From the NCBI RefSeq assembly GCF_019059575.1, contig NW_024883395.1, positions 1 to 64,000 of the forward strand: a DNA stretch of 64,000 bases, given 5' to 3'. Below the pieces are notes generated by a model. The model saw nothing but the letters and a program-made list of their open reading frames with translations. It was not told where the DNA came from and searched no databases. Source of the DNA: Amphibalanus amphitrite. Its lineage: Eukaryota > Arthropoda > Thecostraca > Balanomorpha > Balanidae. Position 1 is the first letter of the stretch, and the number at the start of each line of letters is the position of its first letter. The translations under genes were made by a program, and so were the position numbers. Shown piece after piece: positions 42,305-54,772 of this stretch.

Positions 42305-44194
42305 TTAACCCGCGCACCGACGGGGGTCTGCGCCAACTTCGCACCGACGGGGGGGGGGCGGATGACCGCCCCCCCCTGAGATCTCGAGAACGAAGCAAGA
42401 TAGCGACAAGCGGTAAACGGCATCGGATACGCACGGCCAAGATCTACAATTTTTACTAAGGTCATTTTCAGGTCAGGTCAAAGATGACGTCACAGGGGTC
42501 GAAAAAGTCAAAATGGCGGCGCTAGATATGGAGAGAGTTTTTCTCGAATAACTTTCGAATTAGTCAAGATAGGAACAAACTAAGGGCATCATCGTGATCC
42601 TCTCGTCAATCCGCATGGGATGATATATATGTTGACCTCGAAAGGTCAAGGTCAAAGGTTGACCTCAGGTCACGTGACCTCGAGGTCATCATGTATATCA
42701 TTCGATGCGTCTTGACGAGCTGAACACAATGGGACCATCCACGCGTCTGTATCTTGTTCCTGTACGGAGTTATTGGCCAAAAACCTTTGGTGACCTTTGA
42801 TGACGTCACATGACCTCACAGCTGCCCAACAGCAAAACAGACCTCAAGGTAGTGAAGGTTGATCGTATATGAAGTCCTGTATGGTATATGGGGCCATTCC
42901 GACCCGTTTTAGTGGTAAAAACAGGGAGTTGATTTTTCCCCCATTGACTTATAATGGGGAGGTCGCGAAATTGACCTGACCTTAGGTCACCGAGATCAAA
43001 ATTCCGAGATAAACAAATTGTAGCTACTAATGACCTAATAATATCCTGCGACTTTCAAAGGCCTCCGACATCTACTGTAGCTCTGGCACGGTGACAAAGT
43101 TGCAAAAAAGTGACTTGAGGTTGGGTCATTCAAAGTGACCTGGTGACCTGACCTTAACCCTATTAGTGGCAGTGGGGGGGGTTGTTTTTATCCACCCCTC
43201 AGGTTTTTCGGGAATATCTCCGAAACCGCTGAAGCTACGATGCTGAAATTTTCTGACTTTTCCTAAAACTAAATTGGGCACATTCCCTGAAAATTTCAAA
43301 GTCATAACTTTACCAGGGGCGGCTCCAGAGCACTGGGAATTGGGGGGTCCTATTCGTGAAGCGAGTCATTTGGGCGAAGATCACGATGCTGCACCAGTTT
43401 TACGAACAGTGAATGAAAGGTATCATGTGATAACATATACAAAGTTATTGTGCATCCTCTTTTGACACGTTTTTGCTATAATAGGCGGATCCAGGCGTCC
43501 AAAAAGGGTGGTTATTTTTTACCTCCCAACATAGGTGCCCTGACACCGCCTATGCATGACCAATACAATTTTAGTCGTTCTCTCATAAGAAATTTGTAAC
43601 ATAACAAGACCATTGCCACCCTTTTTAGAAACAGTACCAACAAAAACCTTATTTACTATACTTTTTGTGTACCCCCAATCTCAATGATCTGTATCCGCCT
43701 ATGATTTTTGAAAATGCATATTTTTAGGATCCATGTGAATTCCTGGTTCATTCTCTATCGATCGGCAAAAGTTGCGTTAAGATTGGTTCAGAAACCTGGC
43801 CGTGATAAACAGTCTAAAATGTATCTGCAATTTGTCCGTTTTTACCCCCCTCTACCCCCCTATTGACATTTTTCAACTTTTTTTTTTAGAAATGTAGATC
43901 TCGTTGAGCCAAATCGAATGCCGTTTGAATTTTGAAAATCGGCCGGTTAGATCTCGAGATATCAAGGGGGGGTCGTAAACAGCCCCCCCCCCCCTGCCAC
44001 TAATATGGGGTAGCCAGGAGCCTGCCACTAATAGGGTTAAAAGGTAGGAGGTTCAAACTTGCACACCATGTGTAAAATTGATGAGGTTATAGTCATACCA
44101 AATTTCTCGGCGCTACGCGCCGCGGTTTTCCCGCTATTCGCGAAAAACCTCAGGGGGGGGGGATATCCGCCCCCCCCGTCGATGCGAGGGTTAA
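42305..44194. mobile_element. TTAA-type transposon D2, nested in G2 and split by I1
   Basis: TTAA 42305-42308 and 44191-44194. The left long end matches D1 (GCACCGACGG boxes 27 bp apart). The right short end is CCCGTCGATGCGAGGG. Without I1 it is 1007 bp, against 1008 bp for D1. Only GAC separates its left TTAA from the right TTAA of F2. Confidence 0.9.
43154..44040. mobile_element. TTAA-type transposon I1, nested in D2
   Basis: 887 bp, TTAA 43154-43157 and 44037-44040. The tips CCCTATTAGTGGCAG and CTGCCACTAATAGGG are inverted repeats. The left end is short; the right end is long, with a second CTGCCACTAATA box about 27 bp inward. It shares the G-run hairpin and the GTTTTTCGGGAATATCTCCG block with the other families but lacks the GGCGGCGCG palindrome and nearly lacks AGGTCA. 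I2 at 58623-59498 is a close copy. Confidence 0.9.
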
Positions 44195-44563
44195 GATGTA
44201 CTTATGATGTGCTTAACTTTTTAAGTACACTTAAGCAAGCAAAGAAGTATTACATTCGACGCGCCTTGACGTGGTGAGTTCACTGGTGCTTTTCTTTTTG
44301 CTCTATCTTAATTAGATCAAAAGTTATAGGCGAAAAACGTTTGGCCTGTTTTAGCAAAATTTTTGCACTTATACCCCCCCAAAAAAACCTAAATATTGAC
44401 TTATAGTCACCAATTTTTCACGGGGGCGAGATCTCCTATGGACCCACCTACCCTGTAAATTTGGCGTTTCTAAGTGCCATAGGAGCCAATCGCCAGGGGG
44501 GGTCGTACCAACCCCCCCTCGCCGTCCGTGTTATGGAAAAGGCCCTCGCTTGGCGAGGGTTAA

Positions 44564-45456
44564 GGGTTCTCAGAGTCGGGAAGCGTCGTATTTGTGGTAT
44601 ACTTTCAAACATTGTGTAACCTGCGTGGTCACATGGAAATGGGTAGAGAGGCATCATTATAGCAAAGCAAATTATTCACTAGTTCGCACCACAAATTTCG
44701 CAAAGGGTTACATCTCATTGCTAAAATTAGCTAGTTTGCATTAGCCGTTTGCATTTGTATGTTTGCATTTTGACTGGTAAATCGTTTCACCCGCCTAAAT
44801 ACTCTAGCAAAATAGCAGACAATATCGAATACTCTAAAAAAGCAGAGATGCGTATCTGTTCACACACTATCTGTGTTGCATGGTCGCACTTGACTTCAGG
44901 CCATCTTCCAAGACAACCCAACTTACATCACATCCACAGCCTTATCGATTGTTCGCCAGACCCGTTCCCTCCTTTGGCGCCTGATGACGTCATTCCTCTG
45001 TCACGTGACTCACCCTGCGACTATTGAGCTGGTCACGTGACTGGTCCCCGACGATTGTTGTGGCCCGTTGCTCGGTTGCCGTGAGGGGGCGACTGGGGGA
45101 GGGGAGAGGAGGGTGACCATCGCCCGGGGTGATAGTCGGTTTTCGCCCGTGGGCTCGAACGCGCGTGTGTATGTGCGGGTGAGGGTTCGTGAGTTGGGGA
45201 GACGATATTATGCAAAGGAGACGTTTTAGAAAGTGTTGACAGAGTGGAAAGAGTATCGTTGACTAGAAAAGTGTATTGATCAGTGTAATCATTGCAGAGA
45301 AGTGAAGTATAAGTGTTTTTTTTCGGTGGATTTTCATCTAAGCTAGCTTTGTGTTGCGCGTCTGCTGATTATTTCTAAGCGCGCGATAGCGCGTTTGGTG
45401 TTTGATTATTATTTCTATTATTTCTAAGCGCGTTCGGTGTTTGAAAGTATTCAGAA
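44564..45456. other. Unassigned region with promoter-like motifs
   Basis: No transposon end or coding region is recognised. 44980-45035 has TGACGTCA and two CACGTGAC motifs within 50 bp, followed by GC-rich sequence to 45230. This could be a host promoter, but no exon is visible next to it. Confidence 0.35.
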
Positions 45457-45857
45457 AGGCGTTCGTCCAAAAGAGGCACCTTTCAATTTTCTCACGTTGA
45501 CTTATAGGTAATGGAGAGGTCGCAAAATTGACCTGTCCTTAGGTCACCGATATCAAAATTCCGAGATATACATTTTGTATATTTTGTTTCTCTTCTCAAT
45601 CGCTGAAAGTTTCAAAGCGATCGGTCACTCAGTGTAGCTATGGCAGGCATTGAGACTTATTAGGAGGTGAGGTCACTTGACGTGACCTGGTGACCTGACC
45701 TTGAGTGACCTTTGTCTGATTTGTTACAGCCTGTGCGGAAAAGAAGTATGATAAGTTGTGCAAAAAACGGCGGCGCTCTGCGCCGCTGTTTTTTTATTTG
45801 CAAAAATAACGCAGGGGGTGGGGTGTTCAAACACCCGACCCCCAGCAAGGCGCGGTT
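45457..45857. mobile_element. Family A partial copy
   Basis: Short-end half of an A element: CCAAAAGAGGCACC, TTGACTTATAGGTAATGG, TGACCTGGTGACCTGACC, GGCGGCGCTCTGCGCCGC, hairpin with loop TGTTCAAACA, tip CAAGGCGCGG. It abuts the TTAA of A4. The other half is missing. Confidence 0.75.
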
Positions 45858-47041
45858 TTAACCCGCGCCGGGCCGGGGGGGGGGTGTTTGAACACCCCCC
45901 CCTGCGGTTTTTCGCAGATATCTCAAAAACGGCGGCGCGGAGCGCCGCCGTTTTTGGCACACCTGTTTGTGCATCTTTTCCGCACATGTTGTAAAAATTT
46001 CAGACCCAGGTCGCCTTAGGTCAGGTCACCAGGTCACGCCAAGTGACCTCACCTCAGAAAAAATAGGATTGTTCGTCATAGCTACACCGATTGATCGATT
46101 GCCTTGAAACTTTCAGCGATTGATAAGAGCAACTATATCTACAAAATGTATATCTCGGAATTTTGATATCGGTGACCTAAGGTCAGGTCAATTTTGCGGC
46201 CTCTCCATTATAAGTCAATGGGAGAAAATTGAAAAGCGTCTGTTTTGCACGAACGCTATTCTAGACACTCTCAAACATCGATATATAGGTACAATTGACA
46301 CACTGAACCGGAAAATGGCAACTGTGACCCCTCGTTATGTCCCCGAGGTCATCTCAGGTCACGAACAGAATCTATCAGTTTTTCGCTAATAACTTCTGAT
46401 AGAGGCGTGCTAGAGCGCTGAAAACGCCTTAGATGTGTTCGGCTCGACGTTGCGGATCGACTGATATGCAACATGACCTTTTCCGGTCAGGTCATGACCT
46501 TGACCTGAGGTCAAATTTTCAAGCTGACTTTTCAAGGTCAAATTATAGTTCATTCGACGCGTCTCGACGAGAGGAACACGATGCTGGCAAAAGTAATCTC
46601 ATGGCTCTTTTGAGTCAAAAGTTATTGCCAAAAAAACACTTTTCGTAAAAACGGCTATTTTTGAAGTTTTTGCCCTCTGGAGGCTAAACCGTTGACCTGA
46701 GGTCAAATCTGAGAAACATTATTCAGAAAGGTCTGTAAAAGGGCTATCGAATGCGTTTTTCCGCGGCGCTGTAGCTCTATCGGTTCCCGAGATAGTTGTG
46801 GGCAGTTTCCAAAATGTTGAAATAGTCAACATTTTACCTTTGGTGACCTCTGGTGACCTGACCTTTGACCTGACCCAAAAAATGACCGAAGTGTTTTCGT
46901 CCTTATTTTAGACGTTCTTTCGATTGCCGCTTACCGCGTGTCGCTACGTGGCCCAGGAGCCGAGTTAGACGGGGGGGTGTTCAGACACCCCCCCCCCCGG
47001 CCCGGCGCGGAATCTCAGAGCACCGGCCCGGCGCGGGTTAA
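45858..47041. mobile_element. TTAA-type transposon A4, left half of a mirror pair
   Basis: 1184 bp, TTAA 45858-45861 and 47038-47041. The left end is short (CCCGCGCCGGGCCGGGG, loop TGTTTGAACA). The right end is long (GCCCGGC boxes 27 bp apart). Its right TTAA is also the left TTAA of A5. Confidence 0.88.
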
Positions 47042-48214
47042 CCCGCGCCGGGCCGGTGCTCCGCGACTTCCGTGCCGGGCCGGGGGAGGGGGTCTGAACA
47101 CCCCCCCCTTCTAACTCGGCTCCTGGGCCACGTAGCGACACGCGGTGAGCAGCATTCAAAAGATCGTCTAAAATAAGGACGAAAACACTTCAGTCATTTT
47201 TTGGGTCAGGTCAAAGGTCAGGTCACCAGAGGTCACTAAAGGTAAAATGCTGGCTATTTTAACATTTTGGAAACTGCCAATGGCTAACTCGGGAACCAAT
47301 AGAGCTACAGCGCCGCGGAAAAGCGCATTCGATAGCCCTTTTAACGCTCTTTCGCTAATATGTGCTCAGATTTGACCTCAGGTCAACGGTTTAGCCTCCA
47401 GAGGGCAAAAACTCCAAAAAATAGCCGTTTTTTACGAACAGTGTTTTTCGGCAATAACTTCTGACTCAAAAGAGCCACGACATTACTCTTGCCAGCATCG
47501 TGTTCCTCTCGTCGAGACGCGTCGAATGAACTATAATTTGACCTTGAAAGGTCAACTTGAAAATTTGACCTCTGGTCAAGGTCATGACCTGACCGAAAAA
47601 GGTCATGTTGCATATCAGTCGATCTGCATCGTCAAGCCGAACACATCTAAGGCGTTTTCATCGCTCTATCATGCCTCTATCAGAAGTAATTAGCGAAAAA
47701 CTGTTAGATACTATTTGTGACCTGAGATGACCTCGGGGACATAACGAGGGGTCACAGGTGCCATTTTTCGGATTCAGTGTGTCCTTTTTACCTGCATCCC
47801 GATGTTTGAGAGTGTCTAGAATGGCGTTCGTGCAAAACAGACGCCTTTCAATTTTCTCCCATTGACTTATAATGGAGAGGCCGCAAAATTGACCTGACCC
47901 TAGGTCACCGATATCGAAATTCCGAGATATACGTTTTATAGATACTGTTACTCTCATCAATCGCTGAAAGTTTCAAGACAATCGTGCAGTCGGTGTAACT
48001 ATGACGAACATTCTAATTTTTTCTGAGGTGAGGTCACTTGGCGTGACCTGGTGACCTGACCATGAGCGACCTGGGTCTGAAATTTTTACAACATGTGCGG
48101 AAAAGATGCATGAACAGGTGTGCTAAAAACGGCGGCGCTCCGAGCCGCCGTTTTTGAGATATCTGCGAAAAACCGCAGGGGGCTGTTCAAACCCCCCGGC
48201 CCGGCGCGGGTTAA
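47038..48214. mobile_element. TTAA-type transposon A5, right half of a mirror pair
   Basis: 1177 bp, TTAA 47038-47041 (shared with A4) and 48211-48214. Inverted relative to A4: the left end is long (CCCGCGCCGGGCCGGTGC), the right end is short. A4 and A5 are close but not identical, for example ATTATTCAGAAAGG versus a changed CTTTCGCTAATATG. Confidence 0.88.
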
Positions 48215-48403
48215 CAGCATGTGCGGAAAAGATGTCTGACAAGGTGTGTCAAAAATGGTGACGCACCGCGGCGCCGTTCTTTAGATGTTAGCGAAAAAAG
48301 CAGGGGGAAGTGTTTAAACACCCCTTAGAAGGGCGCGGGTTAACGCCCCCCCCCCTCCTAGCAAATGGCGGGTGGCGAAATACCCGAGCGACTGCCGGTT
48401 TAA
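48215..48403. mobile_element. Relic ends of family A and family E
   Basis: 48215-48343 is a decayed short end of A (loop TGTTTAAACA, GGGCGCGGG, TTAA at 48340-48343). 48344-48403 is a decayed long end of E (CGCCCCCCCCC, then GGGTGGCGAAATACCC and GACTGCCGG, TTAA at 48400-48403). Confidence 0.65.
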
Positions 48404-48424
48404 GTAGTTTGGCATGTGTTTCAG

Positions 48425-48667
48425 ATGGAAAAAGCTCCTTTGAACGAAACAAAGGAAGAGATGGATCGCCCTGATAGGAACAGCACCACAATGAGGAAAG
48501 AGATGGACGATCTGAAACGGAAGATTACCCAATTATCGGAGGAGAATGCTACATTGCATACTAGGGTGGACCGCCTGGAGCGGTCAGCGCAGGTCAAGGA
48601 GACCATGGAGGATCCGCCTCGGAAGGTCCCCCGGCTAGAGCCGCCATCCGACCATCTGCAAGGGTGA
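48425..48667 (+). CDS. Short coiled-coil frame, possible exon or element fragment
   Basis: An 80-residue frame starting METGK-like at ATGGAAAAAGC. It is strongly charged and heptad-like: [20 protein letters not shown] then [12 protein letters not shown], predicting one coiled coil of about 45 residues. A basic/proline tail follows ([11 protein letters not shown]) and the stop at 48667. It is preceded by TGTTTCAG, so it could be a last exon with its acceptor just before the ATG. It resembles no domain I can name. It lies between element relics, so it may also be part of an element ORF1. Confidence 0.3.
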   Translation: MEKAPLNETKEEMDRPDRNSTTMRKEMDDLKRKITQLSEENATLHTRVDRLERSAQVKETMEDPPRKVPRLEPPSDHLQG

Positions 48668-48807
48668 GACTGAATGGCAATATGAGGTGGACTCTGTATG
48701 TGTACGTAGACTGTAAAGCTGGTACCTACTGGTGCTAGACTTTTGGGTTCGCATGGGTAGACTTGGGGTGGCGCTGGAGGTAGTCTGGGGTATCACATCA
48801 TCATCAT

Positions 48808-48996
<189 letters not shown>

Positions 48997-49014
48997 ACGG
49001 GCCATATGCTAACT

Positions 49015-49175
49015 CGGGTAGTATGCAAACTACCCGGGCAGTATGCAAACTACCCAACAGCCCGGGCAGTATGCATACCGCCCGGGTAGTATGCATACTA
49101 CCCGACCGCTTGGGCAGTATGCATACCGCCCGGGTAGTTTGCATACTGCCCGGGTAGTATGCATACTACCCACCT
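49015..49175. repeat. Palindrome array 1 (GGGYAGTWTGCAAACTRCCC type)
   Basis: Six or more tandem palindromes such as CGGGTAGTATGCAAACTACC, GGGCAGTATGCAAACTACCC and GGGTAGTTTGCATACTGCCC, directly after (TA)n and a TGTTACGGGCCATATGCTAA linker. Confidence 0.88.
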
Positions 49176-49275
49176 TTCATCTCACGGGCAGGATGTTTAC
49201 TCGGGCAGTATGCTGACCGTGGCTCGTGAGGCTAGTTAATGCCATAGCTCGCATACAATGTCAATGGCAGACACT

Positions 49276-50335
49276 TTAACCCACGCGGGACCGCGCTCGG
49301 CACCAGCCGTGCCGGTTTTTTGGGAGGGGGATTGAACACCCATAACTCGACTCCTGTGCCACTTAGCGGCACAGGAGTAAGCTGCATGTAAGATGCCGTA
49401 AGCGGCATTCAAAATAACATAAAAATTCATGGAAAAAAACTCCTGTCATGTTTTAGGTCAGACCAAAGATCAGGTCACCAGAGGTCATCAAAGGTCAATT
49501 TTCACCTTTTTAACTTTTTTACAAATCGGCCCACAAGCTCGGAAACTAATAGAGCTAAAGCGCCGCAAAGATGCGCATTCAGTAGCTCTACTAACGCTTT
49601 CTGGAATAAGCCCTCAAAGTTGACCTAAGCTCAACAGTGTAGCCTCCAGAGGGCAACAACGTCTAAAATAGCTGTTTTGACGATTTATATATTTTACGGC
49701 AAAATTAGTTTACCTTAGATAGGCACGACATTGCGTTTGCTGGCATCGTGTTCCTCTCGTCGAGACGTGTGGAGTTAACTATAATTTGGCTTTTAAGACC
49801 ACTTTAAAATTTGACCTAAGGTCAGGGTCATGACCTGACATGAAAAGGTCATGTTGGTTATCAGACGATCCTTATCGTCGACTTAAACACATCTAAGGTT
49901 ATTTCCATTGCTCGAATACGTCTCCATAAAAAGTAGGTAATCGTAAAAAAGTACTGCAGATCTGTTATGACCTGACATGGCCTCATGGTCATAAAGAGGG
50001 GTCACTACAAGTGCAATTTGCCGATTCAGTGTGTTGTGTTTACATGGAACCCGATATTTGAGAGCGTTTAGAAGGACTTTTATCCAAAAAGGCGTCTTTC
50101 AACTTTCTCCTGTCAACTTCTAAGAGACTGCAAAATTGGCCTGACCTTAGGTCATCGGTTGGACATCAAAGTTCCAATGCATGTATTTTATACATGCTTT
50201 TACTGCTATTGATCGCTGAAAGTTTCAAAGCGATCGTTCAGTCGGGGTAGCTATGGCGAACAAGTTCTAACCTTTTCTGAGGTAAGGTCACTTAATCTGT
50301 CCTGCAGTTACCTGACCATAAGAACTTGTTACGCC
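49276..50335. mobile_element. Decayed family A element between two palindrome arrays
   Basis: TTAA at 49276-49279 and a decayed long tip CCCACGCGGGACCGCGC. Family A order is kept (GACTCCTGTGCCACTTAGCG, GGTCACCAGAGGTCATC, TCAATCGCTGAAAG-like block), with many substitutions. The right tip is lost at about 50335. This is the oldest A copy in the window. Confidence 0.7.
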
Positions 50336-50655
50336 TTGCATGCAAATGGTTTCATGCAGCATTAGCTATTGAAACTGTACTTACGCCCTCTACAGGTCCA
50401 GATGCCAAACCAAAGCCATCGAGTAATGATACTATAGATCAGTCGTCATTTATGAAAATGACTTGTTGGTCGCTGGCTAATAAACAATGAAATTCTGGGG
50501 AAAAATTTCAGTCTGTATATTCTAATTCTTATTCCATCCTTCAATCGATAAAACACGCTTGACGGCAAAACAGACTTCGTAATTAAGCTATTTTACTCAG
50601 AGATCCATTTTTATTTTTAAAATGGACATGAAATACACAACTTCAAGACGAGAGG
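50336..50655. other. AT-rich spacer
   Basis: 320 bp in which I recognise nothing. Confidence 0.5.
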
Positions 50656-50800
50656 CGGGCAGTATGCAAACTGCCCAAGCTTTTGGGCGGTATGCATACT
50701 GCCCAAGGGGTCGGGTAGTATGCATACTACCCGGGCGGTATGCATACTGCCCGGGCTGTTGGGTAGTTTGCATACTGCCCGGGCAGTTTGCATACTGCCC
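50656..50800. repeat. Palindrome array 2, inverted relative to array 1
   Basis: GGGCAGTATGCAAACTGCCC, GGGCGGTATGCATACTGCCC, GGGTAGTATGCATACTACCC, GGGCAGTTTGCATACTGCCC in series, then TTAGCATATGACCCGTAACA leading into (TA)n: the mirror order of array 1. Confidence 0.9.
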
Positions 50801-50819
50801 AAGTTAGCATATGACCCGT

Positions 50820-51138
<319 letters not shown>

Positions 51139-51179
51139 TAGTGTAAGCTGGAAGCAGATTATTCTTATGGCAATGCTCA

Positions 51180-52116
51180 TTAACCCTCGCACGACCAGGC
51201 CATTTCTCATAACACGAACGACCAGGGGGGGGGGGGTTGTTACGACCCCCCCTGGCGTTTCGAAACGGAAGGTCGTAGAGCTTAGCGGAAAAAACCAACG
51301 GATTGCTCTCAACGAGATCTCGCGATTGGTGGTATAGGTATTTTTGGTCCTAGGTCAACATTTGACCTACTTATTACCGGTCAAAGGTCAAATTTTCGGA
51401 AAAATCTAACTTTTTCAGATTTCCGCGCCGATTGCGGCAAAACGGTAAGAGATATCGACTTGAAACCTTCACTATCGTGATCCTTGATCAATTCTCTATC
51501 GTTTGGTGCGTATTTCGATGTCATAACTCTAAAAATGATGCGTTGGGAGCATCGGAAGTCTGCAAGGTCATTTGTGCATTGGGTCACGTCAGGCGTGTGA
51601 CGTCACTGACCTGACCCTGACCCAAAATGAACTACAAGAAACAACCGACGATGCCTGAAATGGATAGCAAATTCGAATTCAGGGCATCAAAATACCCCGA
51701 AAAGGCATACAAGTGCAAGAAGTCATTACAGGTCAACCGAGGTCACTGACCTGACCTTGACCTTTAGTAACCTTGAAAAGGTCAACGGACATTGTGCCAA
51801 TGTCAAATCAGCCAGTTATGGTTCTAAAACAATCCATCAGTGTGTCAGGTCAGTCGGCATTTATACCAATGTGAAGCAATCTCTAATTTAGCGTAAATCT
51901 TGCCGGAGGTTGTTCCCTTTATGACGTCATAACTCCGTGACCTGACATGACCCGATCAATTTTTTTTTTCGGCAAAAGATGCGCGAAGGTTGCCCCAGAG
52001 GGTATTGAAAATTTCAGCCCGCTACGACAAGCCGTTTAGCGTGGTGCACTTCGAAAAAACCTCAGGGGGGGGGGGGGGGGGTGATACAACCCCCCCCCTA
52101 GGCGTTTTAGGGTTAA
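51180..52116. mobile_element. TTAA-type transposon M, in the left Penelope arm
   Basis: 937 bp, TTAA 51180-51183 and 52113-52116. The left end is long (CCCTCGCACGACCAGG, ACGACCAGG repeated 27 bp inward). The right end is CCTAGGCGTTTTAGGG. Hairpin loops are TTGTTACGA (left) and TGATACAA (right). The mirror arm keeps the empty site: on the minus strand GCAATGCTCATTAAATGATA (54513-54532 region) with one TTAA. Confidence 0.88.
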
Positions 52117-52431
52117 ATGATAACGCAGCTTTTCCGTTTATAAGCTTACGGTTTATGGACTCTAGTGCTCTTATAGCTTTCTTATTGCTTTCAACATGTT
52201 CAAAAAGGATATTACCCAAGCTCATAATGGTTAACAAAAGTATTATTTCCATTAAATTGACCTTATAGTTCGACGCGTTTCGTATATTCCCTATACATTT
52301 TCAAGAACAAAGGTCATGTCACACATTTCGGTCAAATCAGTTCGTTTGAATTAATCCACCGCGAGATAGTCGCTCGTGATAAATTGCAAAAGACATTTCT
52401 GAAGAAACTTGATATGCTTATAGAAAATGAA

Positions 52432-53616
52432 TTAACCCGCGCGGGGCTGGGGTCTCCAGCCGAACGCGCGGGGCTGGGGGGGGGGTAAATTTTACCCCCC
52501 CTGTTATCTCCCGAACTAATGGTCCGATTTGGAAAATTCAAACGCCAATCGAAAGCTCTCATCACGAACTACTAAAAACATGTACTTAATTTAAATTTTG
52601 AGGTCAAGGTCAAGGTCAGGTCAAGGGTACAAATTGCAAGTTTCTACAGTATCGGCCTTGCACCGTAGTTGCCTAAGAATGGAGTCATGGACTGAGACTG
52701 ATCGCCCAAAACGTGTTCTTAGGCTACCAAGACAATATTCGTTGCATACAATATCATTCAGAGGTCAAGGTCAAGGTCAGGTCAGGTCAGGTCAGGTCAC
52801 CAAAAAACAAAATATAGAAAAGGGCATGTGCGACACGTGTTTTATGGGTCAATTTACTCATAGAATTCAATAGCCACACTCAATAAGTGATATGGACCAC
52901 CTCTGGATGAATTTCAGGTCGAGGTCAGGTCAAGGTCAGGTCAAGTGAGGTCAAATTTTGAAGTTGGTTGTTAAGGCCTAAAAAGGTGTCTATCTGATGC
53001 AGTTTTTCACGGCGAATCGAATGGTGCTATTTTTGTTTCCGTACGAGGTCTAGAACTTCCAAAAAAGTGATTTTTCAAAAAAATTGTGTGTCGTGACGTC
53101 ATAAAATTTTGAATAACTCCCACATTTTTGAACCGATTCTTCTAAAATTTGGTATGTAGGTGCACATAGACCACTTCTCTGACATATATTCCGTTTTTTT
53201 CGATAGACTCAAAATTTTGGATTTTATAATGATTTTCCCAAAAAAGTCAGTTTTTTGAAAAAATTTAGGCCAAAATCGAAAATTTTCAAAAAACCGAGAT
53301 AGCCATTTGATAGACAAAGTAAAATTACGCATAACCTTTTTTGTTACGTCTTGATTCCTTTAAAAATGAAGATGTTAGCGGCGTTTGAACTTTTGCCGTT
53401 TTTGAGGCGAAAATGACGAACATGACGTCACTAAAACGTCAATTTCTCAAAAATTTTCCGACGGATTTCGCTCAAATTTTCAGGGAACGTGTCAAATTGA
53501 TGTAAGAAAAGGTACTGAAAGTTTGGCGGCGCTGCGCGCCGCCGTTTTTGAGATATCGCAAAAATTCGCGAGGGGGGGTAAAATTTACCCCCCCCCCCCA
53601 GCCCCGCGCGGGTTAA
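52432..53616. mobile_element. TTAA-type transposon L, in the left Penelope arm
   Basis: 1185 bp, TTAA 52432-52435 and 53613-53616. The left end is long (CCCGCGCGGGGCTGGGG, GCGCGGGGCTGGGG repeated 27 bp inward). The right end is short (CCAGCCCCGCGCGGG). The hairpin loop is TAAATTTTA at both ends. It has GGCGGCGCTGCGCGCCGCC and several AGGTCAAGGTCAGGTCA runs. The mirror arm keeps GAATTAAACGAG as the empty site with one TTAA. Confidence 0.92.
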
Positions 53617-53990
53617 ACGAGTTACATCAACATTAACGAATTGCATCCATCTATCCAGGTAAGCGCAGCTTTCTAGTGGGCGACACGTGACCTAGGTCAG
53701 GCGCCGACCCTCATACAACTGCAGGGTTCCTCGGGCGTTTATCTGCCGATTGATGGCTGGGTCCTTTTCCCTGATCATGATGGCCTCGAGAGCCGCCAGT
53801 CGTCGCCAGTCCGATGCTCTCGCCAGAATGGAGGTGTTGTCCACGATTTCCCGTCTGGTCAGTAGGGTTTGGTGTTCAGTCTGGTGTGTTGCTGCGGTCC
53901 TCCGCTCTGAAGGTGCATAGTTAGGCGCCGGGACAGAGTCGTGGTGGTGAGGCCGATATAGCCACTTGAAGGATAACCCCGATAACGACC

Positions 53991-54639
<649 letters not shown>

Positions 54640-54654
54640 GTTACAGGCAAAGTG

Positions 54655-54772
54655 GAAACTCGGGCATTGTGCGGCATTTTGCAAAATGCCCAGGCAGTTT
54701 GCAAACTGCCTGACCCACCAGGCATTTTGCAAACTGCCTGAAATATTTTCCCAGGCATTTTGCAAAATGCCT
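54655..54772. repeat. Palindrome array 3 (AGGCAKTTTGCAAAMTGCCT type)
   Basis: Perfect 20-bp palindromes AGGCAGTTTGCAAACTGCCT (54692-54711) and AGGCATTTTGCAAAATGCCT (54752-54771), with a mixed one at 54720-54739 and a first at 54673-54690. The linker after (TA)n, TGTTACAGGCAAAGTGGAAA, resembles that of array 1. Confidence 0.92.

Larger units (their letters stand above)
38589..44563. mobile_element. TTAA-type transposon G2, host of a four-element nest
   Basis: TTAA at 38589-38592 and 44560-44563. The left end is short (CCCTCGCCCGGCGAGGGGGG, loop TTGATGCAA). The right end is long (CCCTCGCCAAGCGAGGG on the minus strand, with GCGAGGG repeated 27 bp inward). Taking out hAT-1, F2 and D2 with their duplications leaves about 1021 bp, matching G1. 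Segments of G2 are at 38589-38626, 40664-41270, 42298-42308 and 44191-44563, and together they follow G1 in order (reversed). Confidence 0.85.

Noticed and set aside
49015..50800. Palindrome arrays as a CRISPR-like array
   Set aside because: Units are head-to-tail palindromes without constant-length unique spacers, and the DNA is eukaryotic.
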